DNA of 64,000 nt from Allomuricauda sp. (GTDB taxonomy: Bacteria > Bacteroidota > Bacteroidia > Flavobacteriales > Flavobacteriaceae). The stretch covers positions 2,782,707-2,846,706 of the forward strand of contig CP051244.1 of NCBI GenBank assembly GCA_017795045.1, in the 5' to 3' direction. This document shows positions 47,936-55,603 of the stretch, piece after piece. Position 1 is the first letter of the stretch; every line of letters begins with the position of its first letter. Under the pieces are notes generated by a model. The model saw only the letters and a program-made list of their open reading frames with translations. It was not told the DNA's origin and ran no database searches. Both the position numbers and the translations under genes were made by a program.

Positions 47936-49324
47936 ATGGTAAGATTATTACTCGGCCTCACCTTACTGTCTTTTCTAGCATGCGGGAAAAAATCCTCGGA
48001 TTGTCCTGCTGTTTTCTTTGGTGGGGAGATAGTGAACCCTACCAGCGACTATGTGGTCCTGTATCGAAATGACGTTTACGTGGATTCGGTGAAACTGGAC
48101 AACAACAGTCGTTTCTCATTTGATCTTGAAGGAATAGAAGAGGGATTGTATCATTTTGACCACAGTCCTGAACTGCAATATGTGTATTTACAAGGAGGGG
48201 ACAGCCTACTTATCCGATTGAACACCTTGGAATTTGACGAGTCACTTGTATTCTCCGGAAAGGGAAGCGAAATCAACAATTTCTTGATTGAAATGTTCCT
48301 CGCACATGAAAACGAAGAGCCCCTTATTTACGACCTATACGAACTGGACCCTGAATCCTTCGACCAAAAGATTGATTCCCTAAAAGCCCTAAAGATTGCC
48401 CACTTGAAGGAATTGGAAACCGACAACGGTCAATTTACGGGGAAAGAGTTGGCCATGGCCAAAGCGGCCATTGACTACAATAGTTATCTGTACAAGGAAA
48501 AATATCCTTTTTACCATAAGAAACGAACCGGTGAGGATACCGTACATGAACTTAGCAGTTCGTTTTATGAGTACCGAAAGAACCTAAACCTCAACAATAA
48601 GGACCTTACGTATTTTAGACCTTATTTTGATTTCATGAAATGGCATTTTGGCAACCTGTCCTACATGACCTGCATGGATGATTGCCACATGGGAAAAGCT
48701 CCTATAAGTGACCGTCTCCACTTTAACAACCACAAGCTTCATCTTGTGGACAGCCTGGTCCAGGAACAGGAGCTTAGGGACATCCTTTTCAGGAACATTG
48801 CCGTGGATTACTTGTTGAAAGAGCACAATCCCAGCGAAGAATGCCGGGTGTTCATAGACAAGTTCCGTTCCCTTTCTTCCAATGATGACCACAAAAAGGA
48901 GATTGACGCACTGTATTCCGGCATCAAGAGCCTACAGCCCAACAACAGCCTCCCAGATATTGTGGTAAGGGATGTGGACGATAACGAGGTTCACCTTAAA
49001 GATGTGGTCAGCAAAAAGAAAAATACCGTCTTTTATTTTTGGACCGCCGACCAAAAAGGACATTTTAAAAACATTACCCAGCGTATTGCACTACTTGAAA
49101 AGAAACACCCAGAGTATAGTTTTGTTGGCATCAACCTAAAGACAAGCCACACCCAATGGGTAAATATGCTGGAAGAGTTTCATTTGGACAAGACCAACCA
49201 ATATCACGGGGAGGATTTCAAGGAGATCCAAATGGCCATGATCGTGGATGGCCTCAATAAATGTGTGATCACCCAAGACTCTTTGATTGTCAACGCCTTT
49301 GGCAATCTATATGCTTCCTTTTAA
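47936..49324 (+). CDS. Thioredoxin-fold lipoprotein without an active-site CXXC
   Basis: 462 residues from the ATG giving a compact lipoprotein signal (MVRLLLGLTLLSFLACG). A beta-rich N-terminal domain resembling DUF4369 (about residues 20-100) is followed by a helical middle and a C-terminal TlpA/AhpC-like thioredoxin fold starting near SLPDIVVRDVDD. Where the CXXC should be, the sequence reads FYFWTADQKGHF, so it has no redox pair and cannot be a normal disulfide reductase. A Cys-x3-Cys (TCMDDC) occurs in the middle region instead. The domain layout is common in Bacteroidota, but the function is open. Confidence 0.75.
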   Translation: MVRLLLGLTLLSFLACGKKSSDCPAVFFGGEIVNPTSDYVVLYRNDVYVDSVKLDNNSRFSFDLEGIEEGLYHFDHSPELQYVYLQGGDSLLIRLNTLEFDESLVFSGKGSEINNFLIEMFLAHENEEPLIYDLYELDPESFDQKIDSLKALKIAHLKELETDNGQFTGKELAMAKAAIDYNSYLYKEKYPFYHKKRTGEDTVHELSSSFYEYRKNLNLNNKDLTYFRPYFDFMKWHFGNLSYMTCMDDCHMGKAPISDRLHFNNHKLHLVDSLVQEQELRDILFRNIAVDYLLKEHNPSEECRVFIDKFRSLSSNDDHKKEIDALYSGIKSLQPNNSLPDIVVRDVDDNEVHLKDVVSKKKNTVFYFWTADQKGHFKNITQRIALLEKKHPEYSFVGINLKTSHTQWVNMLEEFHLDKTNQYHGEDFKEIQMAMIVDGLNKCVITQDSLIVNAFGNLYASF

Positions 49325-49332
49325 TTGACCCC

Positions 49333-49360
49333 AAAAAAAAAGCCTCGGTTTCCCAAGGCT
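49333..49360 (-). terminator. Terminator of the transaldolase gene
   Basis: On the minus strand: stem AGCCTTGG/CCGAGGCT closed by a GAAA tetraloop, then a run of eight T's. Stable and well placed after the gene at 49385. Confidence 0.85.
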
Positions 49361-49384
49361 CTTTCTTCATCGTATTTTCTTTTC

Positions 49385-50041
49385 TTACGAGTTTCCTTTT
49401 CGGTAATCGGCCAAGAATTTTTCAAGTCCGATATCGGTAAGTGGGTGTTTCAACAATCCAGTGATGGACGACAAAGGTCCGGTCATGACATCGGCACCGA
49501 TCTTCGCACAATCGATTACGTGCATGGTATGACGAATGGAAGCGGCCAAAATCTGGGTATCAAATCCGTAGTTGTCATAAATCAACCTAATCTCGGAAAT
49601 GAGGTTCAACCCATCGGTGGAAATATCATCCAAACGACCCAAGAACGGAGAAACATAAGTCGCTCCCGCCTTAGCGGCCAACAAGGCCTGTCCTGCAGAA
49701 AAGACCAAGGTACAGTTGGTACGAATACCATTATCCGAAAAATATTTCAACGCCTTTACCCCATCTTTGATCATGGGCACTTTTACCACTATCTGTTCAT
49801 GCAGCTCGGCCAATTCCTCACCTTCCTTGACCATGGCATCAAATTCAGTGGCCACAACTTCTGCGGATACATCCCCATCAACAATGTTGCAGATGTCCAC
49901 ATAATGCTTTAAAATATTGTCTTTCCCGGTAATGCCCTCCTTGGCCATCAAGGACGGATTGGTAGTAACACCATCCAAGACGCCCAATTGCTGTGCTTCC
50001 TTTATTTGATCAAGATTAGCGGTATCAATAAAAAACTTCAT
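49385..50041 (-). CDS. Transaldolase / fructose-6-phosphate aldolase family
   Basis: Short transaldolase (TalB/FSA type, 218 residues). It begins [16 protein letters not shown], has [17 protein letters not shown], the Schiff-base lysine in [12 protein letters not shown] and the C-terminal [19 protein letters not shown]. Family members are called transaldolase (pentose phosphate pathway) or fructose-6-phosphate aldolase; the short form does either, and sequence alone does not decide. It ends in a tetraloop terminator and sits 37 bases downstream of the SDR gene, so the two may be co-transcribed. Confidence 0.93.
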   Translation of the reverse strand: MKFFIDTANLDQIKEAQQLGVLDGVTTNPSLMAKEGITGKDNILKHYVDICNIVDGDVSAEVVATEFDAMVKEGEELAELHEQIVVKVPMIKDGVKALKYFSDNGIRTNCTLVFSAGQALLAAKAGATYVSPFLGRLDDISTDGLNLISEIRLIYDNYGFDTQILAASIRHTMHVIDCAKIGADVMTGPLSSITGLLKHPLTDIGLEKFLADYRKGNS

Positions 50042-50078
50042 TCCTTTAATATATAAGTGATTAGTATGAGGTATAAAA

Positions 50079-50894
50079 CTACAATTTATAATGGTTGATC
50101 AGTAGTTTTTCGTAGAGTTTATCGGGTAAAATGTTCTTTAGCACCAAGGAAAACCTTTGCATAAAGGCACCCACGGGATTATGCACCTTGGGGCGTTTCT
50201 GGTCAATGATCTTGTATACGGCCTCGGCCACTTGAATGGGGTCCCCTGCACTGTTCACATCATCATTGATGGATTCAATGGTATGGGCGTACTTGTCCTC
50301 GTAAGGCGAACCGTTAAGCACTGGGGCATGGTATCTCCCTGCTGCAATATTGGTAGCAAAATCCCCAGGGGCCACATTGGTAATGGTAATGCCAAAATCC
50401 TTGACCTCCATGCGCAACGCTTCGGTGATCAGTCCCAAAGCACCTTTGGTGGCCGAATAAAATCCTCGGAACGGCAAGCCCATATACCCTGCAATGGAGG
50501 TAATGTTGATGATCGCTCCCCCACCCTGCTGGCGCATTTGCGGCAGTACGGCTTTCATCACATGGACAGGTCCGTGAAAATTGGTATCAAATACATCCAG
50601 GATTTCTTCATGGGGGGTTTCCTCAATGGGGCCGGTAATTCCTTTTCCCGCATTGTTGATCAACACATCCAAACGACCTTCCTTGGAAACGACCGTGGAA
50701 ACGGCTCTTTGGATGCTCTCCACATCCTTAACATCCAACTGGATGAGTTCAAAAGCATCAAAATAAGGGTGATTGTCCGGGTTTCGTGTGGTCCCGTAAA
50801 CCGTAAGGCCTTTGGAGGTCAAAAAGGTTCCAATGGCCTTGCCTATGCCAGAGGAGCCGCCGGTGATCAAAACAACTTTCTTATCCATGGCCAT
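50079..50894 (-). CDS. Short-chain dehydrogenase/reductase (SDR)
   Basis: Rossmann-fold oxidoreductase of 271 residues. Cofactor block [20 protein letters not shown], the catalytic Ser ([11 protein letters not shown]) and Tyr-x3-Lys ([11 protein letters not shown]) are all present. The C-terminal tail is longer than in minimal SDRs ([17 protein letters not shown]). The cofactor contact TTRNPDNHP and the substrate are unclear. It lies 22 bases downstream of the SRP RNA gene on the same strand. Confidence 0.93.
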   Translation of the reverse strand: MAMDKKVVLITGGSSGIGKAIGTFLTSKGLTVYGTTRNPDNHPYFDAFELIQLDVKDVESIQRAVSTVVSKEGRLDVLINNAGKGITGPIEETPHEEILDVFDTNFHGPVHVMKAVLPQMRQQGGGAIINITSIAGYMGLPFRGFYSATKGALGLITEALRMEVKDFGITITNVAPGDFATNIAAGRYHAPVLNGSPYEDKYAHTIESINDDVNSAGDPIQVAEAVYKIIDQKRPKVHNPVGAFMQRFSLVLKNILPDKLYEKLLINHYKL

Positions 50895-50916
50895 CTGAGT
50901 TTAGGGAACAAAAAAA

Positions 50917-51010
50917 GGCAAGCTACCTACATCGCACCGCTACGACCGCATACCCTTGCTGCGTTCCCGCCCTGGGGGATTCTGCAGGAGCTGGTCGTGT
51001 AGGACTTGCC
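50917..51010 (-). ncRNA. ffs: Signal recognition particle RNA, small type (4.5S)
   Basis: On the minus strand the RNA forms one long hairpin: the ends GGCAAG and CTTGCC pair, followed by TCCTACA/TGTAGG and CGACC/GGTCG. The apical part holds the conserved SRP core CCAGGGCGGGAACGCAGCA (GGAA-type loop and the asymmetric loop that binds Ffh). About 94 bases is normal for bacterial 4.5S RNA. A full promoter with a 20-base spacer sits immediately upstream. Confidence 0.9.
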
Positions 51011-51014
51011 TGTG

Positions 51015-51045
51015 CAAATATACGACCTTTTAAAATTTGCCACAA
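51015..51045 (-). promoter_or_regulatory. Promoter of the SRP RNA gene
   Basis: Minus strand: TTG (51045-51043), 20-base spacer, TATATTTG (51022-51015), then the RNA 5' end within about 5 bases. It is one of the best promoter matches in the window. Confidence 0.75.
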
Positions 51046-51086
51046 TCCTATTTCATGCTTAATTTCGAAGGGTAAGCATTTCCACT

Positions 51087-52151
51087 ATGAAACATGCACT
51101 TAAGACCATGATAAAATTAGCTTCCATTTTTGGGTTTTTGCTCTTCTTCCTAGGTTGCGGCGGAGAGAACGACCCATCCAAACTGTTCTCCATTCAATTG
51201 GAAAACAACAACATACAGCAAAACCAAAAAGTAGGTGTTGCCATCAAGAACAAAAAAGACCTTGAGATTTCCAGCATCAAGTACATTCTGGAGGGCCGGG
51301 AACTTTCTTTGGAAGACAACCAAATTACCATGGACGCAAAAACGTTGGGGAATAAAACCCTAGTGGCCCAAATTGAAATTGAGGGGCGAACCGTGGAGAT
51401 CAAGGAAGATTTTCGACTGTTGGCCGCCCAAGCCCCGGAAATCTACACCTATGAAATTGTGAACACCTATCCCCACGATCCCACAGCCTACACCCAAGGC
51501 TTGGAGTTCCATAACGGAACACTATATGAAAGCACCGGGAAGAGAGGAGCCTCCACCGTTAGAAAAGTAAATTTTGAAACCGGCGAGGTGCTCCAAAAAA
51601 TAGATATGGACAATTCGGTGTTCGGAGAGGGCATTACCCTTCTCAACGACCGCCTCTACCAACTTACCTGGCAAAGCGGCCTGGGCTATGTGTACCATAC
51701 CTCCAACTTGGAAAAAATCAAGAATTTCAGCTATGGCGAAAGTCGGGAAGGCTGGGGACTCTGTAACGATGGCAAAAAACTCTACAAAAGCGACGGAACC
51801 GAAAAAATCTGGTTTTTGGACCCCGAGTCCCTTGAAGAAATAGGCCATATTGAAACAGCGACCAACAAGTCCATTTTCAACAAGGCCAACGAGCTGGAAT
51901 ATGTGGACGGAAAAATCTACGCCAACGTCTACCAAAAGGAAAGTATGATGATCATTGATGCCACTTCCGGCGCCATTGAGGGGGTCATCAACTTTGGTGG
52001 GCTCAAGGGCAAGGTCAATAAAGGACCCAACTGGGACGACACCAATTCCGTGCTCAACGGAGTGGCTTACCATAAGGAAAGGGGCACTTTTTTTGTCACC
52101 GGAAAGAATTGGGACAAGTTGTTCGAGGTGAACATTCGTAAAAAAGATTGA
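51087..52151 (+). CDS. Glutaminyl-peptide cyclotransferase
   Basis: Cyclises N-terminal glutamine to pyroglutamate; the plant/bacterial-type five-bladed propeller enzyme. 354 residues: lipoprotein-like signal (ASIFGFLLFFLGCG) and an N-terminal immunoglobulin-like segment to about residue 115, then the catalytic domain (TQGLEFHNGTLYESTGKRG; RLYQLTWQSGLGYVY; GWGLCNDGKKLYKSDGT; NELEYVDGKIYANVY). The family marker GWGL is present. The stop overlaps the thioesterase ATG (TGATG), giving an operon of three. Confidence 0.92.
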   Translation: MKHALKTMIKLASIFGFLLFFLGCGGENDPSKLFSIQLENNNIQQNQKVGVAIKNKKDLEISSIKYILEGRELSLEDNQITMDAKTLGNKTLVAQIEIEGRTVEIKEDFRLLAAQAPEIYTYEIVNTYPHDPTAYTQGLEFHNGTLYESTGKRGASTVRKVNFETGEVLQKIDMDNSVFGEGITLLNDRLYQLTWQSGLGYVYHTSNLEKIKNFSYGESREGWGLCNDGKKLYKSDGTEKIWFLDPESLEEIGHIETATNKSIFNKANELEYVDGKIYANVYQKESMMIIDATSGAIEGVINFGGLKGKVNKGPNWDDTNSVLNGVAYHKERGTFFVTGKNWDKLFEVNIRKKD

Positions 52152-52540
52152 TGAAGACCTACGCTGAAGTATTGGACGTATCCAAAGAAGACTTGGACGA
52201 CCTGAACCACGTGAACAACATCCGTTATGTGGAATGGATCCAGGACATTTCCAAAAAACATTGGGAAAAAGTCGCCCCACAAGCCATGCGCAACGAAATG
52301 GTCTGGGTAGTGCGCAACCACAACATCAACTACTTAAAATCCGCCGTTTTGGGCGACACCCTGCAAATCTCTACCTATATAAAGGACAATACCGGCCCGT
52401 TGTCCACCCGAGTGGTGGAGATCAAAAACAATAAAACAGGGCAACTTTTAGTTAATGCCCATACCGAATGGTGTCTATTGGATGCGAAGACCTTTCGTCC
52501 CAAACGCGTCCCGGAGACCGTTCATAACCTATTCTTATAG
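52151..52540 (+). CDS. Hotdog-fold acyl-CoA thioesterase
   Basis: 129 residues (a TTG at 52148 would add one). The opening VSKEDLDDLNHVNNIRYVEWIQD with the Asp-x-Asn-x-His-like DLNHVNN active-site block is typical of the 4-hydroxybenzoyl-CoA/YbgC thioesterases. The rest, from WWRN-like WVVRNHNINYLKSAVLGD to TGQLLVNAHTEWCLLDAKT, completes the hotdog fold. The substrate is unknown. It overlaps the cyclase stop by TGATG and the next gene's start by TAGTG, so translation is coupled across the operon. Confidence 0.9.
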   Translation: MKTYAEVLDVSKEDLDDLNHVNNIRYVEWIQDISKKHWEKVAPQAMRNEMVWVVRNHNINYLKSAVLGDTLQISTYIKDNTGPLSTRVVEIKNNKTGQLLVNAHTEWCLLDAKTFRPKRVPETVHNLFL

Positions 52541-54078
52541 TGGTCCGGCACATACAACTTTTATCAATCACAGTGGGGCTTGTCCTTATTGTACTTGGGG
52601 CATCATGCCGCAACGATTTTGAATTTGTGCCCAGTTCCGGCCAGTTGGCATTTTCCAAGGACACTGTTTTTTTGGATACCGTTTTCACCAATATCGGGAG
52701 CAGCACCTATACCTTAAAGGTATATAACCGCTCCCAACAGGACATCCTTATCCCCTATGTGGGATTGGAAACCGGGCAGAACAGCAACTATCGGCTCAAT
52801 GTGGATGGCATGGCGGGCAAGGAGTTCAACAATGTGCCCCTCTTGGCCAAGGACAGTCTTTTTGTGTTCATCGAGACCACTTTTGATATTACCCAGACCA
52901 CCCTCAACGAATTTTTATATACCGAAGGCCTTCTGTTCGGCAACGGCGGCTCCACCCAAAGGGTGGAATTGGTCACCTTGGTCAAGGATGCCGTTTTTCT
53001 ATACCCCGCTACCCAATCCGATGGCACCAAGGAAACCCTGGTCTTGGGACAGGACGAAGCAGGGAACGATATTACCGTAGAAGGGTTTTTTCTGGAACCG
53101 GACCAACTGGACTTTACCAACGAAAAGCCCTATGTGATCTACGGCTACGCAGCCGTCCCGGATGGCAATGTCCTTACCGTACAACCCGGCGCTAGGGTTC
53201 ATTTTCACAACCGTTCCGGGATACTTGTAAATGAAGGGGCAACCCTCCACATCAATGGGGCCTTGAGCGAAGATCCCACGGCCTTGGAAAACGAGGTCAT
53301 CTTTGAAGGGGACCGCTTGGAACCCGGTTATGCCGATGTCCCCGGACAATGGGGCACACTCTGGATCAGGGAAGGCAGCACCGGCAATTCCATTGACCAT
53401 CTCACCCTAAAAAACGCCACCGTTGGGTTACGGGTAGAAGGAGACGGCATCTTGGACACCCCCACCCTTCATGTACGGAACACCCAAATTTACAACAGCC
53501 AAGAGCACAACCTTTGGGCCACCGCCGCACACATACAGGCCCAAAACACCGTCCTGGGCGGGGCGGGAAGCTCTTCCCTGTACATAGATCTGGGCGGACA
53601 ATACCGTTTTGTACACTCCACCTTGGCCAATTACTGGAGCCATGGCTTTAGGAGCGGCACTACCCTATCCCTGGCCAACTTTGCGGGCGGGGTGGCCAAC
53701 GACCTACAGCAAGCGGACTTTATCAACTGTATTGTGGCGGGGAGCCTATCCTTGGAACTGGCCCTACTACAGGATTCCAGCGCCAATTTCAACTTTGGCT
53801 TTGACCACTGTTTGCTGCAGTTTAACGATAACAATGATCAGTTTGGAGAAAATCCCCTCTATAATTTTGACAATACGGACCTTTACCGTAACATAGTGTT
53901 GAACCAAGAGCCAAACTTTTTCAACCCATCTAAAAACCAACTGACCATTCATGACAACTCTGCAGCCATTGACAAGGGCGACCCCGACGCTTCACTTTCC
54001 GTTCCCGCAGATATTTTAGGAATGGATAGGACCCAAAATCCAGACTTGGGCGCCTATGAATTCACGGACAACAATTGA
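52540..54078 (+). CDS. Lipoprotein with right-handed beta-helix
   Basis: 512 residues from a GTG start that overlaps the thioesterase stop codon. Lipoprotein signal (VGLVLIVLGASC), an Ig-like N-terminal domain (SKDTVFLDTVFTNIGSSTYTLKV), then a parallel beta-helix with repeated short strands (residues about 180-480) and a C-terminal choice-of-anchor-Q-like end (NPDLGAYEFTDN). Such proteins are surface-exposed and often bind or cut polysaccharides, but no catalytic motif is evident. It shares an operon with the cyclase and thioesterase. Confidence 0.75.
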   Translation: MVRHIQLLSITVGLVLIVLGASCRNDFEFVPSSGQLAFSKDTVFLDTVFTNIGSSTYTLKVYNRSQQDILIPYVGLETGQNSNYRLNVDGMAGKEFNNVPLLAKDSLFVFIETTFDITQTTLNEFLYTEGLLFGNGGSTQRVELVTLVKDAVFLYPATQSDGTKETLVLGQDEAGNDITVEGFFLEPDQLDFTNEKPYVIYGYAAVPDGNVLTVQPGARVHFHNRSGILVNEGATLHINGALSEDPTALENEVIFEGDRLEPGYADVPGQWGTLWIREGSTGNSIDHLTLKNATVGLRVEGDGILDTPTLHVRNTQIYNSQEHNLWATAAHIQAQNTVLGGAGSSSLYIDLGGQYRFVHSTLANYWSHGFRSGTTLSLANFAGGVANDLQQADFINCIVAGSLSLELALLQDSSANFNFGFDHCLLQFNDNNDQFGENPLYNFDNTDLYRNIVLNQEPNFFNPSKNQLTIHDNSAAIDKGDPDASLSVPADILGMDRTQNPDLGAYEFTDNN

Positions 54079-54206
54079 TTTTTAACCTTTTTTTGTGAAA
54101 AAAGTAGGAAAATAGCCCAGTTTAGAGGGAAACCCATAGTTTTTTTAAGGTAAAACTGCAATGAGTTTATTTTGCACGTTAGTAACTTGCAATCAGCATT
54201 TTGCAT

Positions 54207-54938
54207 ATGGATTACACCTACACTGTCATAGATTCCAGCGCAACCTCAAAGCTTCAATTGCAGCTCTATTTGCAGGAATATGAAGACTTGGTCTGTGCAG
54301 GGGAGGCCACCAGCGCTACAGAAGGGTTGAACGTTATTTTAAAGTTCTCCCCAGACGTGGTGTTCGTGAATTTGGCCCAAGATGGTCTGGAGTGTTTCCA
54401 AATGGTAACGGAACTCAACCAGTACATGCCCACACTTCCCATTATCATTGGGTATGCCGACACCAAGAAATATGCGTACAATGCCATTAAGAGTGGCTTT
54501 TTCGACTATTGGATACTGCCTCATAATGAATTTGACGTACGTAAGACCATTATGAGGCTCCGCAAAGTACATCCCAAGCACCACATTCCTTCCACCATTT
54601 GCCTTAAATCCTATAACGACTATAGGTATCTGGACACCAAGGATATCCTTTATTTAAAATCGGACAACAACGCCACAGACTTTTTCATGAGGGACGGCAG
54701 CGTGGTAAGCGCCTTTAAGACCCTCAAGTCTTTTGAGGACAAATTGCCCCAAGGGTTCATCCGTATACACCAGAGCTATATCCTCAATGGCAACTACGTT
54801 TCGCGTATCAACTACGGTAAATCCCTCTGTACCCTAAAGAACGGACAGGAAGAGCTTCCGTTCTCCAAAACCTATAAGGAACAAGTGGATGGCCTTAAGG
54901 ATTTTCTCTCCAAAACGGCGGTTGGGGAGTTAAATTGA
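54207..54938 (+). CDS. LytTR regulator with degenerate receiver domain
   Basis: 243 residues from ATG 54207 (an upstream TTG at 54201 adds two). The C-terminal LytTR DNA-binding domain (about residues 130-235; STICLKSYNDYRYLDTKDILYLKSDNNAT, split by the RIHQSYILNGNYV strand) is intact. The N-terminal receiver keeps the fold but lost its key residues: Asn55 at the phospho-acceptor position (PDVVFVNLA), only one residue of the acidic pair (D9), and Leu104 for the switch lysine (DYWILPH). It is unlikely to be phosphorylated. A triple 21-bp direct repeat lies just after it, upstream of two small exported proteins and a kinase. Confidence 0.9.
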   Translation: MDYTYTVIDSSATSKLQLQLYLQEYEDLVCAGEATSATEGLNVILKFSPDVVFVNLAQDGLECFQMVTELNQYMPTLPIIIGYADTKKYAYNAIKSGFFDYWILPHNEFDVRKTIMRLRKVHPKHHIPSTICLKSYNDYRYLDTKDILYLKSDNNATDFFMRDGSVVSAFKTLKSFEDKLPQGFIRIHQSYILNGNYVSRINYGKSLCTLKNGQEELPFSKTYKEQVDGLKDFLSKTAVGELN

Positions 54939-54941
54939 GCA

Positions 54942-54998
54942 AATTCTAACAGATTCCTGCAGAATTCTAGCAGAATCCCTACAAATTCTAAAAATCCT
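54942..54998 (+). repeat. Three 21-bp direct repeats, probable LytTR operator
   Basis: AATTCTA begins at 54942, 54963 and 54984, exactly 21 bases apart. Copies 1 and 2 continue with [A/G]CAGA[T/A]TCC. LytTR proteins bind pairs of 9-bp direct repeats at about 21-bp spacing (two helical turns), so the match of period with the neighbouring LytTR gene is striking. The repeats lie 80-136 bases before the small lipoprotein gene. Confidence 0.6.
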
Positions 54999-55077
54999 TC
55001 AATAGAGTAAACTTCTCGGTATTAGGTAGATAATTTGGCTGCACAAACCTATTTCATTAAACCATAAACCTAATATT

Positions 55078-55257
55078 ATGAAAAAATTACTATCTATTTT
55101 TGCGATTGCCCTTCTTACTACTGGACTATTTTCTTGCGAAGCGGAAACCGACGTACAAGACACCGAAGCTATGGTAAAGAGCATTAGCGTGGACATTGAT
55201 CAAAGTGCCACGGATGGAAAGCAAGCAGATGACGACGATCGAGGAGGAAGTAATTAA
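55078..55257 (+). CDS. Small acidic lipoprotein (59 residues)
   Basis: ATG at 55078 to TAA at 55255-55257. The first 20 residues are a lipoprotein signal (LLSIFAIALLTTGLFSC, lipobox LFSC), leaving about 40 residues that are acidic (VQDTEAMVKSISVDIDQ) and end with a run of Asp (ADDDDRGGSN). No family is recognised. It follows the 21-bp repeats and precedes another small exported protein, and the TPR kinase, on the same strand. It may be a cell-surface peptide of that system. Confidence 0.7.
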   Translation: MKKLLSIFAIALLTTGLFSCEAETDVQDTEAMVKSISVDIDQSATDGKQADDDDRGGSN

Positions 55258-55293
55258 TTTTTGTATTCCACTGATTCTCTATAGTTTTAGGTC

Positions 55294-55506
55294 ATGAAAA
55301 AAATGTTTCGCCTCCTTATAGGTACTCTTATAGTGTGTGCACTTGTTGCCAACGATCAGGAAAGGTCCCCCATAGGTAACCTACAGATACAATCGGCCCT
55401 GATAGACTTGGACGACACGGTTTTACCACCGGATAAGGTAAGGATGAACAGCTTTAGACACCATCTGTCCGGATTCCGATCCAACGCAGACGACCGGAAA
55501 CTCTAA
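55294..55506 (+). CDS. Small exported protein (70 residues)
   Basis: Begins MKKMFRLLIGTLIVCALVAN, a clear signal peptide with a likely cut after ALVA; about 50 residues remain, basic and acidic mixed (SFRHHLSGFRSNADDRKL at the end). A Cys lies inside the hydrophobic stretch (LIVC), so lipid attachment is possible but less typical. I do not recognise it. It lies between the small lipoprotein and the kinase, 36 bases after the first, and is followed by a hairpin terminator at 55528. Confidence 0.6.
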   Translation: MKKMFRLLIGTLIVCALVANDQERSPIGNLQIQSALIDLDDTVLPPDKVRMNSFRHHLSGFRSNADDRKL

Positions 55507-55527
55507 AAGATAGACTACATATGATAC

Positions 55528-55561
55528 AGCCCCAACCTCACTCACGGTATGGGGCTTTTTT
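55528..55561 (+). terminator. Terminator after the small exported proteins
   Basis: Stem AGCCCC/GGGGCT (55528-55533 with 55551-55556) and a T run to 55561. It separates the two small genes from the kinase gene that begins 42 bases later, allowing high expression of the small proteins with partial read-through. Confidence 0.8.
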
Positions 55562-55603
55562 GTTACCTTGTATGGGCTTAATATGTACTAAACCTACTAT
55601 ATT

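Noticed and set aside
49332..49360. Terminator for the Trx-like lipoprotein gene on the plus strand
   Set aside because: The hairpin has its T run only on the minus strand, so it serves the transaldolase gene.
50157..51002. 281-codon plus-strand open frame across the SDR gene and SRP RNA
   Set aside because: Opposite strand of the SDR gene, and it runs through the SRP RNA, which has clear structure and promoter.
54942..54998. The 21-bp repeats as a CRISPR array
   Set aside because: Units are adjoining with no unique spacers, only three copies, and no cas genes are present.
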